Shown piece by piece: positions 16,521-24,502 of a stretch of DNA of 64,000 nucleotides (its first letter is position 1; each line of letters begins with the position of its first letter). The translations under genes were made by a program, and so were the position numbers. The DNA comes from a virus: IMG/VR virus record IMGVR_UViG_3300042377_000625, positions 28,344 to 92,343 of that record. The stretch is one strand, 5' to 3'. Under the pieces are notes generated by a model. It did not search any database and was not told the DNA's origin. It saw only the letters and a list, made by a program, of their open reading frames with translations.

Positions 16521-16796
16521 TTAGTATTTATTTAGTAATTTTTTATTTAAAAGTGTGTTAAAGGCTAATTTAAATGGAATTGTAATCTCTGACCCTTTAC
16601 CTGCTAAAGTTTCGTCGACTTCATCTCCATCATCCATAATAACATCTAACATGAGTTTAATCGTTTCGTATTTTACGATATTAATTTGTGTACTATCGGT
16701 TTCACCCGAAGAAGATGACGGCTCTTGTTTTATTTGGATATATTCGTCAATCTTATCTAAATCCAAATAGTAATGTTCTCCTAATATTTTTAACAT
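16521..16796 (-). CDS. Small acidic protein of unknown function
   Basis: 91 residues with a Ser/Glu-rich internal stretch (about 27-35) and an acidic loop MDDGDEVDE. It overlaps the upstream gene by 1 bp and is 4 bp from the next, so it belongs to the same operon. No family is recognised. Confidence 0.65.
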   Translation of the reverse strand: MLKILGEHYYLDLDKIDEYIQIKQEPSSSSGETDSTQINIVKYETIKLMLDVIMDDGDEVDETLAGKGSEITIPFKLAFNTLLNKKLLNKY

Positions 16797-17392
16797 TATA
16801 AAATAATTTTTAATTTATCTTCCAATTCTTTGATTGTGTTTATTGTGTATTCCGATTCAACATTATTGTTATAAATTGTTTCATATTTAATTAATGTTTT
16901 ATCTGATGGATGGTCTAATAATAGTGCGGGATTTGCGGTAAGTAAAACATCAATTTCATCCCACATAGAGTTAATTGTTAAATTACTATAGAATTTTACC
17001 TTTTCAAATTCGCATCCAAATTTAGATAAGAAAAATAATGAAGCGGGTTTTGATTTATTAATTTCGTCAGAAATAATAATTAAATCATGTTCATTTCTTA
17101 ATTTTAAGTAGATTTCATTTAAATCGTTAAATGTTGAGTATTCTGCTGATTGAGCATGTCCAAAAATTTCCATAGGAAATTCTTCATACAAGAATGAGTA
17201 TAACTCCTCATCATTTTCAAAACTAAAATGTTTTTTTAAATCAAGACTATCAACAGGTGTTGTTATCTCGTAATTGAAGGTGTTTTCTTCCTCAATACCG
17301 TCAGTCTTATCAATCATGAATTTTTGATAAGTTTGTTCTATTTTGTCTAAAGTGTTTCGTAGAACACCATTAATTTCTATACCTATTCTCAT
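16796..17392 (-). CDS. HAD-superfamily-like protein with degenerate active site
   Basis: 198 residues. The fold pattern fits small HAD phosphatases of the 5'-nucleotidase type: MRIGIEINGVLRNT at the N-terminus (motif I), LIIISDE (motif II) near residue 106, and DVLLTANPALLLD (motif IV region) near 149. However, the two motif I aspartates that act as nucleophile and acid/base are Glu6 and Asn8, and the usual DDxP of motif IV is TANP. It may therefore lack phosphatase activity and act as a binding protein, unless Glu6 can substitute. It lies downstream of PhoH, after a terminator. Confidence 0.65.
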   Translation of the reverse strand: MRIGIEINGVLRNTLDKIEQTYQKFMIDKTDGIEEENTFNYEITTPVDSLDLKKHFSFENDEELYSFLYEEFPMEIFGHAQSAEYSTFNDLNEIYLKLRNEHDLIIISDEINKSKPASLFFLSKFGCEFEKVKFYSNLTINSMWDEIDVLLTANPALLLDHPSDKTLIKYETIYNNNVESEYTINTIKELEDKLKIIL

Positions 17393-17410
17393 ATACGTAA
17401 AAAAATATGT

Positions 17411-17456
17411 AAAAAACCCAATAAGTAAATTAAATTGAATTTATACTTATTGGGTT
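17411..17456 (-). terminator. Terminator after phoH
   Basis: A 13-bp perfect stem AACCCAATAAGTA / TACTTATTGGGTT with a 16-nt loop is followed on the minus strand by TTTTTT. It lies 11 bp after the phoH stop codon. Confidence 0.88.
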
Positions 17457-17466
17457 CGTAATTATT

Positions 17467-18204
17467 TTAGTTTTCGTATCTTTTTAGGATTTTACTAATT
17501 AATGGGTTTCTAACCACATCTTCAGGTTTGAATTCGAATGTTCCAATATCATCCATATTTTGAAACTTTTGTAGTGCGTCCCACAACCCTGTCTGAGTTT
17601 TATCTTTATGTCGGTCAAATTGTTCTAAGTCACCTGAAAGGAAGAATTTAGAATTAAACCCAATCCTTGTTAATAATAATTTCATTTGACTTGGTGTTGA
17701 GTTCTGAGCCTCCTCGAATAGTAGAATTGAATTGTCGATGTTCATACCTCTCATGTAGGCCAATGCAAAAACTTCGATAGCTTCAATCTCTTTTAATTTT
17801 TCTCTCGCTTCTTTACCAATAATCTTATTTAATAAATAATACGATGGGAAAATGTAAGGGTCTAATTTCTCTTCAACATTACCAGGGAGTGAACCTAATT
17901 TTTCTTCGGCCTCAACTGCGGGTCTTACAATAATGATTTTTTCATAAGGTGTTGTAGGGTCTGCGAGTAAATCTACCGCCGCTTTCATCGCTATGTAACT
18001 TTTACCAACACCTGCAGGTCCTGAACAAATGGTAATTTGACTATTAGTTAAAATGTCATAATACTTTCTTTGACTTTCCGAAAGAAACTTCTCTTTAGAT
18101 TTTTTCTTTATGATTTGTGATATTAATTCTTTTTTTGTTAGTCTTGGTTTGTACTCATCAACTGGTTTTGGTGGTACTGTACTTCTTTTTTTTCTTTCTG
18201 TCAT
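17467..18204 (-). CDS. phoH: PhoH-like P-loop ATPase
   Basis: 245 residues. Walker A GPAGVGKS at 62-69, a Walker B-like ILLFEEAQN at about 160-168 (PhoH usually has DEAQN; the first Asp is Glu here), and FLSGDLEQFD, which matches the conserved GD-x-x-Q segment. Only the PhoH domain is present, with a basic, proline-rich N-terminal tail of 35 residues. PhoH-like ATPases are very common in large phages of aquatic bacteria and are thought to act in RNA or nucleotide metabolism. The precise role is unsettled. A terminator follows directly. Confidence 0.92.
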   Translation of the reverse strand: MTERKKRSTVPPKPVDEYKPRLTKKELISQIIKKKSKEKFLSESQRKYYDILTNSQITICSGPAGVGKSYIAMKAAVDLLADPTTPYEKIIIVRPAVEAEEKLGSLPGNVEEKLDPYIFPSYYLLNKIIGKEAREKLKEIEAIEVFALAYMRGMNIDNSILLFEEAQNSTPSQMKLLLTRIGFNSKFFLSGDLEQFDRHKDKTQTGLWDALQKFQNMDDIGTFEFKPEDVVRNPLISKILKRYEN

Positions 18205-18263
18205 GTTAAAAACTTAAATGTTAATTGTTTTTTAAAATATACTTTAGTTACTGTTTATGTAAA

Positions 18264-18974
18264 TCAATTTCTTTCAAATCCTTCTTCATCATGGTGACAG
18301 GTTATTGAGTTAATTAAATAACTTTTTAAGTTATTTTTTAATATATGTTCTCTACATCTATTCCATAATTCACCATCAGAGGGTAACCCAACAACCCCTG
18401 TTTCATCAAATAAATCACGATATTTAAATGGTATTGTATTAAAATTCATACATACTGAAGAATGGATTAATGTCGCATAACTTGGTAGAAAATTAATATA
18501 ATGATTTTCGATACCAATTATTTTTGGCATAGTTTTTTCTGGTGACAAGTAAGTTGACTTAGTACAAACCCAATCGGCGTTTGTATTTAATAGACATTTA
18601 TTAATTACTTCTAAATGATTTGGTTCCCATACGTCGTCATGGTCCAAATGACAAATATAATAGTTTCCATCGTCTAATGATTTATCAATTCCGTAGTTAA
18701 CCGCGTTAACACCACCGTAAGACCAAAGAGCATACCCTTTACCATAACGGTCCCTTTCTTTAGCAAACGGGAGGTTTTCAAAATAGAGTTTATCTTTATC
18801 GTAACTTTTACATATGTTAATAAACTCTTCATTATCTTCGTACTTGTCTCCAATAACGTAAACTTTAAAATCTTCATGAGTTTGATTAAAAACACAATCT
18901 AACGCTCTTTTTAAGTAAAAAGGTGTTGAGTTATCTGTTCTTTGGTATGTTGATATTATAATTGATAGTTTCAT
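18264..18974 (-). CDS. Family 2 glycosyltransferase
   Basis: 236 residues, GT-A fold: MKLSIIISTYQRTD start, LDCVFNQTHEDFKVYVIGD second strand, and YICHLDHDDVWEPNHL, which carries the catalytic DxD-type motif near residue 113. A C-terminal CHHDEEG could hold the metal-binding His. No membrane helices. It is the first sugar gene upstream of phoH and lies 18 bp after the MaoC-like gene. Confidence 0.9.
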   Translation of the reverse strand: MKLSIIISTYQRTDNSTPFYLKRALDCVFNQTHEDFKVYVIGDKYEDNEEFINICKSYDKDKLYFENLPFAKERDRYGKGYALWSYGGVNAVNYGIDKSLDDGNYYICHLDHDDVWEPNHLEVINKCLLNTNADWVCTKSTYLSPEKTMPKIIGIENHYINFLPSYATLIHSSVCMNFNTIPFKYRDLFDETGVVGLPSDGELWNRCREHILKNNLKSYLINSITCHHDEEGFERN

Positions 18975-18992
18975 GATTATTTAGTTTTTACT

Positions 18993-19361
18993 TTATTTTT
19001 TTAAAACTATCGCATTACCATCAATAATTTCTACATCGTCTCTTATTATTTTTGTTTTTAAAAAATACTTATTATTTTCTTTTTTGTCTAACTCAATCAC
19101 AATTTCAATCTCATCATTAATGTAACAAGGGTTTTTAAAATTTAAATCTTGTTTTAAATATATTGAACCTTCACCAGGGTAATAGGTTGCAATTATCTTA
19201 GAAAAAAAGGAAGATAATAACATTCCATGTGCAATTCTTTTTCCAAATATACTATTTTTGGAATACTCATCATCTAAGTGGATTGGATTTTTATCTCCAG
19301 ACAGTTCGGAAAAATCCCTCACCATTTTATCTGTTATAGTTATTTTTTCAGAAACTCGCAT
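18993..19361 (-). CDS. MaoC-like hot-dog hydratase
   Basis: 122 residues. The signature SGDKNPIHLDDEYSKNSIFG, then IAHGMLLSSF, is diagnostic of MaoC/PhaJ-type (R)-specific enoyl-CoA hydratases, with catalytic Asp23 and His28 in place. The length corresponds to a single hot-dog domain. It overlaps the upstream acyltransferase gene by 22 bp, so the two are translationally coupled. In this setting it might prepare or bind an acyl-CoA used to decorate a sugar, but the substrate is unknown. A fatty-acid-type enzyme in a phage glycan cluster is unusual. Confidence 0.85.
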   Translation of the reverse strand: MRVSEKITITDKMVRDFSELSGDKNPIHLDDEYSKNSIFGKRIAHGMLLSSFFSKIIATYYPGEGSIYLKQDLNFKNPCYINDEIEIVIELDKKENNKYFLKTKIIRDDVEIIDGNAIVLKK

Positions 19362-19897
19362 TCTAAACTGTATAAATTATTTTCTCTATTTTTTATGACC
19401 TTAGATGGTATACCAACAACAATTTTAGACTTTTCAACATCTTTAGTCACTAATGATAACGAACCAACAGAACTATGGTCATCAATATTAACATTTGGTA
19501 ATATCACACTCCCCGCACCAACAATAACGTGTTTACCTAACCTAACATCACCTGATATAACATTAGTGTATTCTTTACTTACTGTTGGATTTGTTAAAAA
19601 ATTACCACTATAATCATCAGTTGAACTGTATATTGATACTCTTGATGATAATCCTGAAAAATCGTCAAGTGTTATTTTACCGTTCCCGATTAAACTACAA
19701 AAAACGGCAATGTGAACATAGTTACCTATTTTAATTCCACCTTCACCAGCGCTAATCACACAAAAATCATCAATTCTAACATTGTTACCTATCGATATGT
19801 TCCGTGGATTGTAAATTGAACATTTGTTTGAAATCAAAACATTTTCCCCAATTGATTTAAATCCAATTAATTTTAATTCTTCTTTAGTATAAAACAT
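19340..19897 (-). CDS. Left-handed beta-helix O-acyltransferase
   Basis: 185 residues built of hexapeptide repeats (IGENVLISNKCSIY, IGNNVRIDDFCVI, IGNYVHIAVFCSLIG, LGKHVIVGAGSVIL, IDDHSSVGSLSLV), ending in the typical VVGIPSKVIKNR. This is the LbetaH fold of maltose/galactoside and nucleotide-sugar acetyltransferases, which use acetyl-CoA and act as trimers. The catalytic histidine, usually in a loop near the middle, is not obvious: His63 in NYVHIAVFC is a candidate. It overlaps the MaoC-like gene and probably O- or N-acylates a sugar made by this cluster. Confidence 0.88.
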   Translation of the reverse strand: MFYTKEELKLIGFKSIGENVLISNKCSIYNPRNISIGNNVRIDDFCVISAGEGGIKIGNYVHIAVFCSLIGNGKITLDDFSGLSSRVSIYSSTDDYSGNFLTNPTVSKEYTNVISGDVRLGKHVIVGAGSVILPNVNIDDHSSVGSLSLVTKDVEKSKIVVGIPSKVIKNRENNLYSLECEFLKK

Positions 19898-19984
19898 AGT
19901 TATTTTAATTAATTTTTATAGACAGTAAAGAAAGATTATTACTCACTTTCCTTCCAAACTCACCTGTACCTATTCTCGATTTTT

Positions 19985-20602
19985 TTATTTTATTTTTTTA
20001 ATTATTTTACGGTAATTTGAATGTAATTCGGTAATATAGTCAGAAAAGGTTAACATAAAATAGTCTACAGATTCTTTCGGTCTTAAGTTTGTTGGCCGAC
20101 TCATTTCCCATAAGTAATCGTCAAAAATAATAATACCATTATCATTTAATAATTCCCATGACATAATCGCATCCATCATAACATATGGTGCGGTATGATT
20201 ACCGTCAATAAAAATTATATCGTACATTTTTCCTTCAGTAATTAAAAATGGTAAGACTTTATTTGAAAGACCTTCCCTAACGATTACCTTATTGGCGTTT
20301 GTACTTTCATTAATATTATGTAAAAACATTTCTTTAGTTTTTCTTTCACTTAATAACCATTCAGCGTTATCTTTAAAGTAAGAATTTAAACTATTATTAT
20401 CTTGACTAAAATTAGTCCATGGGTCGACACAAGTTATCGTTGATTTGTCGTTTTGTAAAATATTATCTAAAAACCAAATAGTGGATTTACCCTCAAAACA
20501 ACCTATCTCAAGGATATGAATTTCTTTTGTTGGGTCTAAATTATTTAATACGGATAACCCATCGTTGGTAAACCATTCTTCTGTAAATTTGTAATTTTTC
20601 AT
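19985..20602 (-). CDS. Class I SAM-dependent methyltransferase
   Basis: 205 residues. Motif I HILEIGCFEGKST at about 29-41, an acidic strand end ITCVDPW, and DIIFIDGNHTAPYVMMDA followed by GIIIFDDYLW fit the Methyltransf_24-type family often found with glycan genes. It overlaps the aminotransferase-like gene upstream by 4 bp. An 87-bp AT-rich gap to the next gene has no ORF or terminator. It probably methylates a sugar or sugar precursor. Confidence 0.82.
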   Translation of the reverse strand: MKNYKFTEEWFTNDGLSVLNNLDPTKEIHILEIGCFEGKSTIWFLDNILQNDKSTITCVDPWTNFSQDNNSLNSYFKDNAEWLLSERKTKEMFLHNINESTNANKVIVREGLSNKVLPFLITEGKMYDIIFIDGNHTAPYVMMDAIMSWELLNDNGIIIFDDYLWEMSRPTNLRPKESVDYFMLTFSDYITELHSNYRKIIKKIK

Positions 20603-21228
20603 TGTTGATATATTTTAAAATTTGATAAATCTGGATAAGGTAATTCTAAATCCTCATTATGTTTTGGAGTCCCATCCATATTATAGAACTGATTCATTAA
20701 TAAATAACCTCTCGCGGCTAATTCGGGCATCATATAAAAATTCCAACCTAACATATCAAAATGGTCGTCATGGTATGAACATTCTCTTCTCCCACTATAT
20801 CTTGCTCGTTTGAACCAAAGATACGCATCATAGTCGTCTGTTAAAATTGCACCACCCTTAGACAGTTTAAAGTGTTTGTATGGTCCTGTGAATGAGATAC
20901 ACATATGAGTGTTAGGTATGTACATATTACTAGTAAACCTAAGTGCCGAATCCCAAACTTTTGTTGGGGACAACTGGTACGCACCTTTTATAGTTTTACC
21001 CTCAACAGGGGTAAATTTAACCTTACCTCCCGCATGAATAATCTCACATGGTACCGATGGGTATGTTCTGGATGGAATCTCAATTTCCATACCTTTAATA
21101 TTCTCATACATTAGTGATAAGAATAATGCGTTACTTTGATTATCCACTGTTACAACGTACTTCGCACCTGTATATTCGGATAGTTTAGTTTCAAAATTTT
21201 CTGTTATTTGGTAAATTCCTTGTGCCAT
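20599..21228 (-). CDS. Short DegT/DnrJ/EryC1-type aminotransferase homologue
   Basis: 209 residues, where normal family members have 360-400. The N-terminal part fits the sugar aminotransferase fold: FETKLSEYTGAKYVVTVDNQ, then EIPSRTYPSVPCEIIHAGG. The region around YKHFKLSKGGAILTDD corresponds to the PLP-lysine loop followed by the GG motif. The C-terminal small domain appears to be replaced by a 60-residue tail. No frameshift is seen in the neighbourhood, so it is a genuinely short version and not a broken gene. It may transaminate a keto-sugar nucleotide, or have lost activity. It overlaps both neighbours by 1-4 bp. Confidence 0.72.
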   Translation of the reverse strand: MAQGIYQITENFETKLSEYTGAKYVVTVDNQSNALFLSLMYENIKGMEIEIPSRTYPSVPCEIIHAGGKVKFTPVEGKTIKGAYQLSPTKVWDSALRFTSNMYIPNTHMCISFTGPYKHFKLSKGGAILTDDYDAYLWFKRARYSGRRECSYHDDHFDMLGWNFYMMPELAARGYLLMNQFYNMDGTPKHNEDLELPYPDLSNFKIYQQ

Positions 21229-22727
21229 TAGTTTAATTTAAATATAAAAGGTTTAATATTGTTTTCGTTTTTAATCATAAAAGGATAAAAAGTGTTAATG
21301 TAATCTTGACGGTAATTATCATCATTATCTCCTCTGGTTTGACTCTCATAGTGATAAGCAACTAAATTACCGTCATAATAATTATTTAGACCTAATGAAA
21401 GACATTTGATGTTTAATTCCGCATCCTCTAAACAAGTTTGATAATTTTCGTTAAAATAACCACACTTTTCAAATATGGTTTTATTAATCATTAATAGAGC
21501 TGCAGTAGACCCCAATACTTTTTTTATTGATGGTGTATAAGTATAATATCCTTTTAATCCCGAATGTGTTAATTGTATTATATTGTTATGAATATAAATT
21601 ACCATACCATCATGTTGTACGGTATTATCTAAATAATGTAGACGACAACCGACAGTACCAACTTTTGGAGTTGTTTTGAATATTTTTAACATACCATAAA
21701 TAACGTTGTTTAATAATTTAATATCATTATTACAAAATAACAAATATTCGTGAGTGTTATTTAGATGGTTTTTAACCACATCATTATTAATTTTTGCAAA
21801 ATTATAATAATCATATTCAATTAATTTAATATTATTATAATCAGAAATAAATGATTTAAGTTTTTCTTTATTTTCATCAGTTGACCCAGTGTCGGCGATA
21901 AAAATGTCAAATAAATTAGGGTTACAATGTTCGTAAAAAGATAGAATACATTCACTTATTAATTCGAACTTATCTTTTGTTGGTATAATTACCGAAACTT
22001 TACCAATATTTTTAGTTGGTTTTTCGTTTATTTTAGGAACGTAAATACTGTTTGGTTTTAAGTCTAATGGCAATTTAGACGAGAACTTCTCTAAAAATTT
22101 AGTTTTACTTTCAAAAAATTCCTCATTTGGTCGTCCAACTGATTGGTGGGTAATATCAAAAGAAAATGTAACCCCAATTTTTACCCCGTCTAAATAATTA
22201 CTTAAACAGAATGGGTGGTCATAAAAATGAAACTTACCAATAGTCTCATTAAAATTATGTTTTATTTTTGTTTTATCGAATGAAATGAATAAACCATCAA
22301 TAGTCACTACTGGTGTTAATTCATCTAATTTTGCGGAATACTTATTAACCCATTTTTTACGACCCTCAGGTTGGTGATATACATGACCAACCATTGTTTG
22401 AGCCATTCGTTCCCAATAGACTCCTGATTCAGGAAAATATGTTGACCCTGCCTTCCCAATGATTCCGTAATCAGGGTTATTTTCGAAATCTTTAAATAAT
22501 TTCTTACCCCAATTATTTTCTAATTTGATGTCGTTATGACAACAAACCACAATATCATAAATTGATTGTGATATACCTTTGTTATATACCTCAGCCAAAC
22601 TGTATTGATTATTGTTCTGAAACTCTAAAATCTGAACATGTTTTAATCCAACAGTTTGTAACAAATGTTGTTTAAATTTGTTATTATAAGTTTCGTCTTT
22701 ATGGGTTGAATAAATTATTGTTATCAT
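21228..22727 (-). CDS. Tandem two-domain family 2 glycosyltransferase
   Basis: 499 residues. The N-terminal domain (1-225) resembles a StrF-type GT2 fold with IYDIVVCCHNDIKL as the DxD-like site. The C-terminal domain (about 243-490) is a WbbL-like GT2: KVSVIIPTKDKFEL start, FIADTGSTDEN, YLLFCNNDIKLL, and CLEDAELNIKCLSLG matching the conserved ED-x-D/E-L catalytic helix. Two domains in one chain suggest processive or alternating sugar addition. It overlaps the aminotransferase gene downstream by 1 bp. Confidence 0.88.
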   Translation of the reverse strand: MITIIYSTHKDETYNNKFKQHLLQTVGLKHVQILEFQNNNQYSLAEVYNKGISQSIYDIVVCCHNDIKLENNWGKKLFKDFENNPDYGIIGKAGSTYFPESGVYWERMAQTMVGHVYHQPEGRKKWVNKYSAKLDELTPVVTIDGLFISFDKTKIKHNFNETIGKFHFYDHPFCLSNYLDGVKIGVTFSFDITHQSVGRPNEEFFESKTKFLEKFSSKLPLDLKPNSIYVPKINEKPTKNIGKVSVIIPTKDKFELISECILSFYEHCNPNLFDIFIADTGSTDENKEKLKSFISDYNNIKLIEYDYYNFAKINNDVVKNHLNNTHEYLLFCNNDIKLLNNVIYGMLKIFKTTPKVGTVGCRLHYLDNTVQHDGMVIYIHNNIIQLTHSGLKGYYTYTPSIKKVLGSTAALLMINKTIFEKCGYFNENYQTCLEDAELNIKCLSLGLNNYYDGNLVAYHYESQTRGDNDDNYRQDYINTFYPFMIKNENNIKPFIFKLN

Positions 22728-22728
22728 A

Positions 22729-23331
22729 TTAAATTCCTGTTGAACCGAATCCGTTACTATTACGGTCTTTTTTTGTTACTTCATTTCTCTCATCCAAATA
22801 AACCCAACCACCATTAACTACGGGACATAAAACTGCTTGAGCAACTTTCATACCTTTAGTAATTGTAAAAGGTTCTTTATTTGTATTAAATATAATTACT
22901 TTTACTTCACCTGTATATCCATTATCTACCGTTCCTGGAGAGTTTAAACACATTAAACCTTGATTAATGGCTAACCCACTTTTAGACCTAACTTGAATTT
23001 CATATCCATCTTTAATGTCAAATGATAATCCTGTCGGAACTAAACCTCTACCAAGTCCCTCAATTGTAATATCTTCAACTGAGTATAAATCAAATCCAGA
23101 ATCACTTGGGTAGTTATAACTTGGGGTTACGGCATCAAGATGTAGTTTATTAAAACCTAATTCTAACTGAGCTTTATAGTTTTTCATATCAACTTCTAAT
23201 TGTTTAACATCAACACCAAACTCCTCAAGGATTTGATTATAATCAATATCATTGTTTTCTGACATTGATAGTATTGATTTTAGCTCTTCGGCTTTTTTCT
23301 TTAAAAAATCTAAATCTATTTCTTCTGACAT
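22729..23331 (-). CDS. dut: dUTP diphosphatase
   Basis: Hydrolyses dUTP to dUMP and pyrophosphate, keeping uracil out of phage DNA and feeding dTMP synthesis. All five trimeric dUTPase motifs are visible: DSGFDLYS (I), RSKSGLA (II), GTVDNGYTGEVKV (III), a motif IV region around KGMKVAQAV, and the P-loop-like NSNGFGSTG (V). An additional N-terminal helical extension of about 55 residues is unlike the standard 140-150-residue enzyme. It overlaps the exonuclease gene by 1 bp. Confidence 0.95.
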   Translation of the reverse strand: MSEEIDLDFLKKKAEELKSILSMSENNDIDYNQILEEFGVDVKQLEVDMKNYKAQLELGFNKLHLDAVTPSYNYPSDSGFDLYSVEDITIEGLGRGLVPTGLSFDIKDGYEIQVRSKSGLAINQGLMCLNSPGTVDNGYTGEVKVIIFNTNKEPFTITKGMKVAQAVLCPVVNGGWVYLDERNEVTKKDRNSNGFGSTGI

Positions 23332-24050
23332 TATTTAAGTTCTTTTAATTTTTTTATCACCTCAATTAATACGTTAACGTCTCGTTCACAGTATTCTGAG
23401 ATTTCTTTTAATTTACCATGGTTCCAATATGAATTATGTACTTTATCTCCTGTGATTTCACCTTCTTTTGGTGATGGAATCTCCATTGAGGTACACATTA
23501 AATCTAATGAACCAATCGCCGTATAAGCACCATATTGCCAAATTTCTTTAGTGTCGATGGCTTTAATTTCCCATGGTTTTGTATCGTATGACGGTAAAAT
23601 TGATGGTGGAAGTAATCCATTAATAATCATTCTTTTAGCCATCATTGGAATATCAAAATTCTTTAGATTATGCCCACACAGAAAGAAATCCAATCTTCCA
23701 CAACGGTCCAATAATTTCTGACAATCACGTAATAATTGTTCCTCATCATCACCAGAAAACGTTTGTTTTTTAACTTCACCATTATCCATAACAAAGGCAA
23801 CACTAACACATACAATCTTTGCAAATTCGGGTACCAGCGCGGTTCTTGTTGAGAATATAATATTTTTTCTTTCATCTTCGTTTTCCCCTTTAATTGCGTC
23901 TTCAGGGAATCGTTTTAAAAACCAATCGAAATACTTATCGAATTGATGTGCAATTTCAGGACGTTTTTCAACACAAGTATCGAAGTCTTTTTCAATCCCA
24001 ACTGTTTCTATATCAAGAAACAAAATTTTAGTAATAGGTATTTTAATCAT
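23331..24050 (-). CDS. DEDDy 3'-5' exonuclease (DNA polymerase B exonuclease-like)
   Basis: 239 residues. Exo I FLDIETVG at 11-18, Exo II CGHNLKNFDIP at about 124-134, and Exo III YCERDV near 222 give the four metal-binding acidic residues. The layout fits the DNA_pol_B_exo2 family. It is a stand-alone exonuclease, probably for proofreading or DNA degradation and repair. It overlaps dut by 1 bp and the nucleotidyltransferase gene by 8 bp. Confidence 0.88.
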   Translation of the reverse strand: MIKIPITKILFLDIETVGIEKDFDTCVEKRPEIAHQFDKYFDWFLKRFPEDAIKGENEDERKNIIFSTRTALVPEFAKIVCVSVAFVMDNGEVKKQTFSGDDEEQLLRDCQKLLDRCGRLDFFLCGHNLKNFDIPMMAKRMIINGLLPPSILPSYDTKPWEIKAIDTKEIWQYGAYTAIGSLDLMCTSMEIPSPKEGEITGDKVHNSYWNHGKLKEISEYCERDVNVLIEVIKKLKELK

Positions 24051-24501
24051 TTGTCTCTAAATTTTTTAAAATTTCAGGGTTTTGTTTCAATGTTTGTATT
24101 GTGATTAAATCTTTGATTTTAGTTGTTGACCAATTGTGAGACCTTGTGGTGTAAACTACCTCAATTGGTAGATGGTCTCCAGTAAACCTCTTACCAATAT
24201 AATCGTCACCTAAAATTCTAACATCAGGTTTATAAAACTCAATAAGTTTTATTAAATCCTCTTCAGTTTGATATGTCACAACTTCATCAACATACTTTAT
24301 TGACATTAAAGTTTTATATCTTTCATATAATGGAACGACTGGTTTATACTTTGTAAATCTTGTCTCAGACGGGTCTCTTTGTAAAAAGACCATAAAGTAA
24401 TCACACTTTTCTTTTGCCGCTTCAAAAGTGTAAATATAACCTGGGTGTAATAAATCAAAATTACCTGCGGTGAACCCAACTTTACCTTTTTTATTATACA
24501 T
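24043..24501 (-). CDS. HxGH-type nucleotidyltransferase (TagD/HldE-C-like)
   Basis: 152 residues. GNFDLLHPGYI at 13-23 is the nucleotide-binding HxGH loop of the glycerol-3-phosphate cytidylyltransferase / ADP-heptose synthase group, but the second histidine is Tyr22. Further family features are VRILGDDYIGK and the RSHNWSTTKI segment, which corresponds to the RTxGxSTT signature. It would activate a sugar or polyol phosphate as a CDP or ADP derivative. Given the O-heptosyltransferase-like gene at 51099, an ADP-heptose role is tempting, but the sequence cannot decide. The His-to-Tyr change could weaken activity. Confidence 0.82.
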   Translation of the reverse strand: MYNKKGKVGFTAGNFDLLHPGYIYTFEAAKEKCDYFMVFLQRDPSETRFTKYKPVVPLYERYKTLMSIKYVDEVVTYQTEEDLIKLIEFYKPDVRILGDDYIGKRFTGDHLPIEVVYTTRSHNWSTTKIKDLITIQTLKQNPEILKNLETND

Positions 24502-24502
24502 A

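Noticed and set aside
16525-16532. TATTTATT box on the plus strand
   Set aside because: It points against the surrounding minus-strand operon and has no gene downstream on its own strand, so it is taken as chance in AT-rich DNA.
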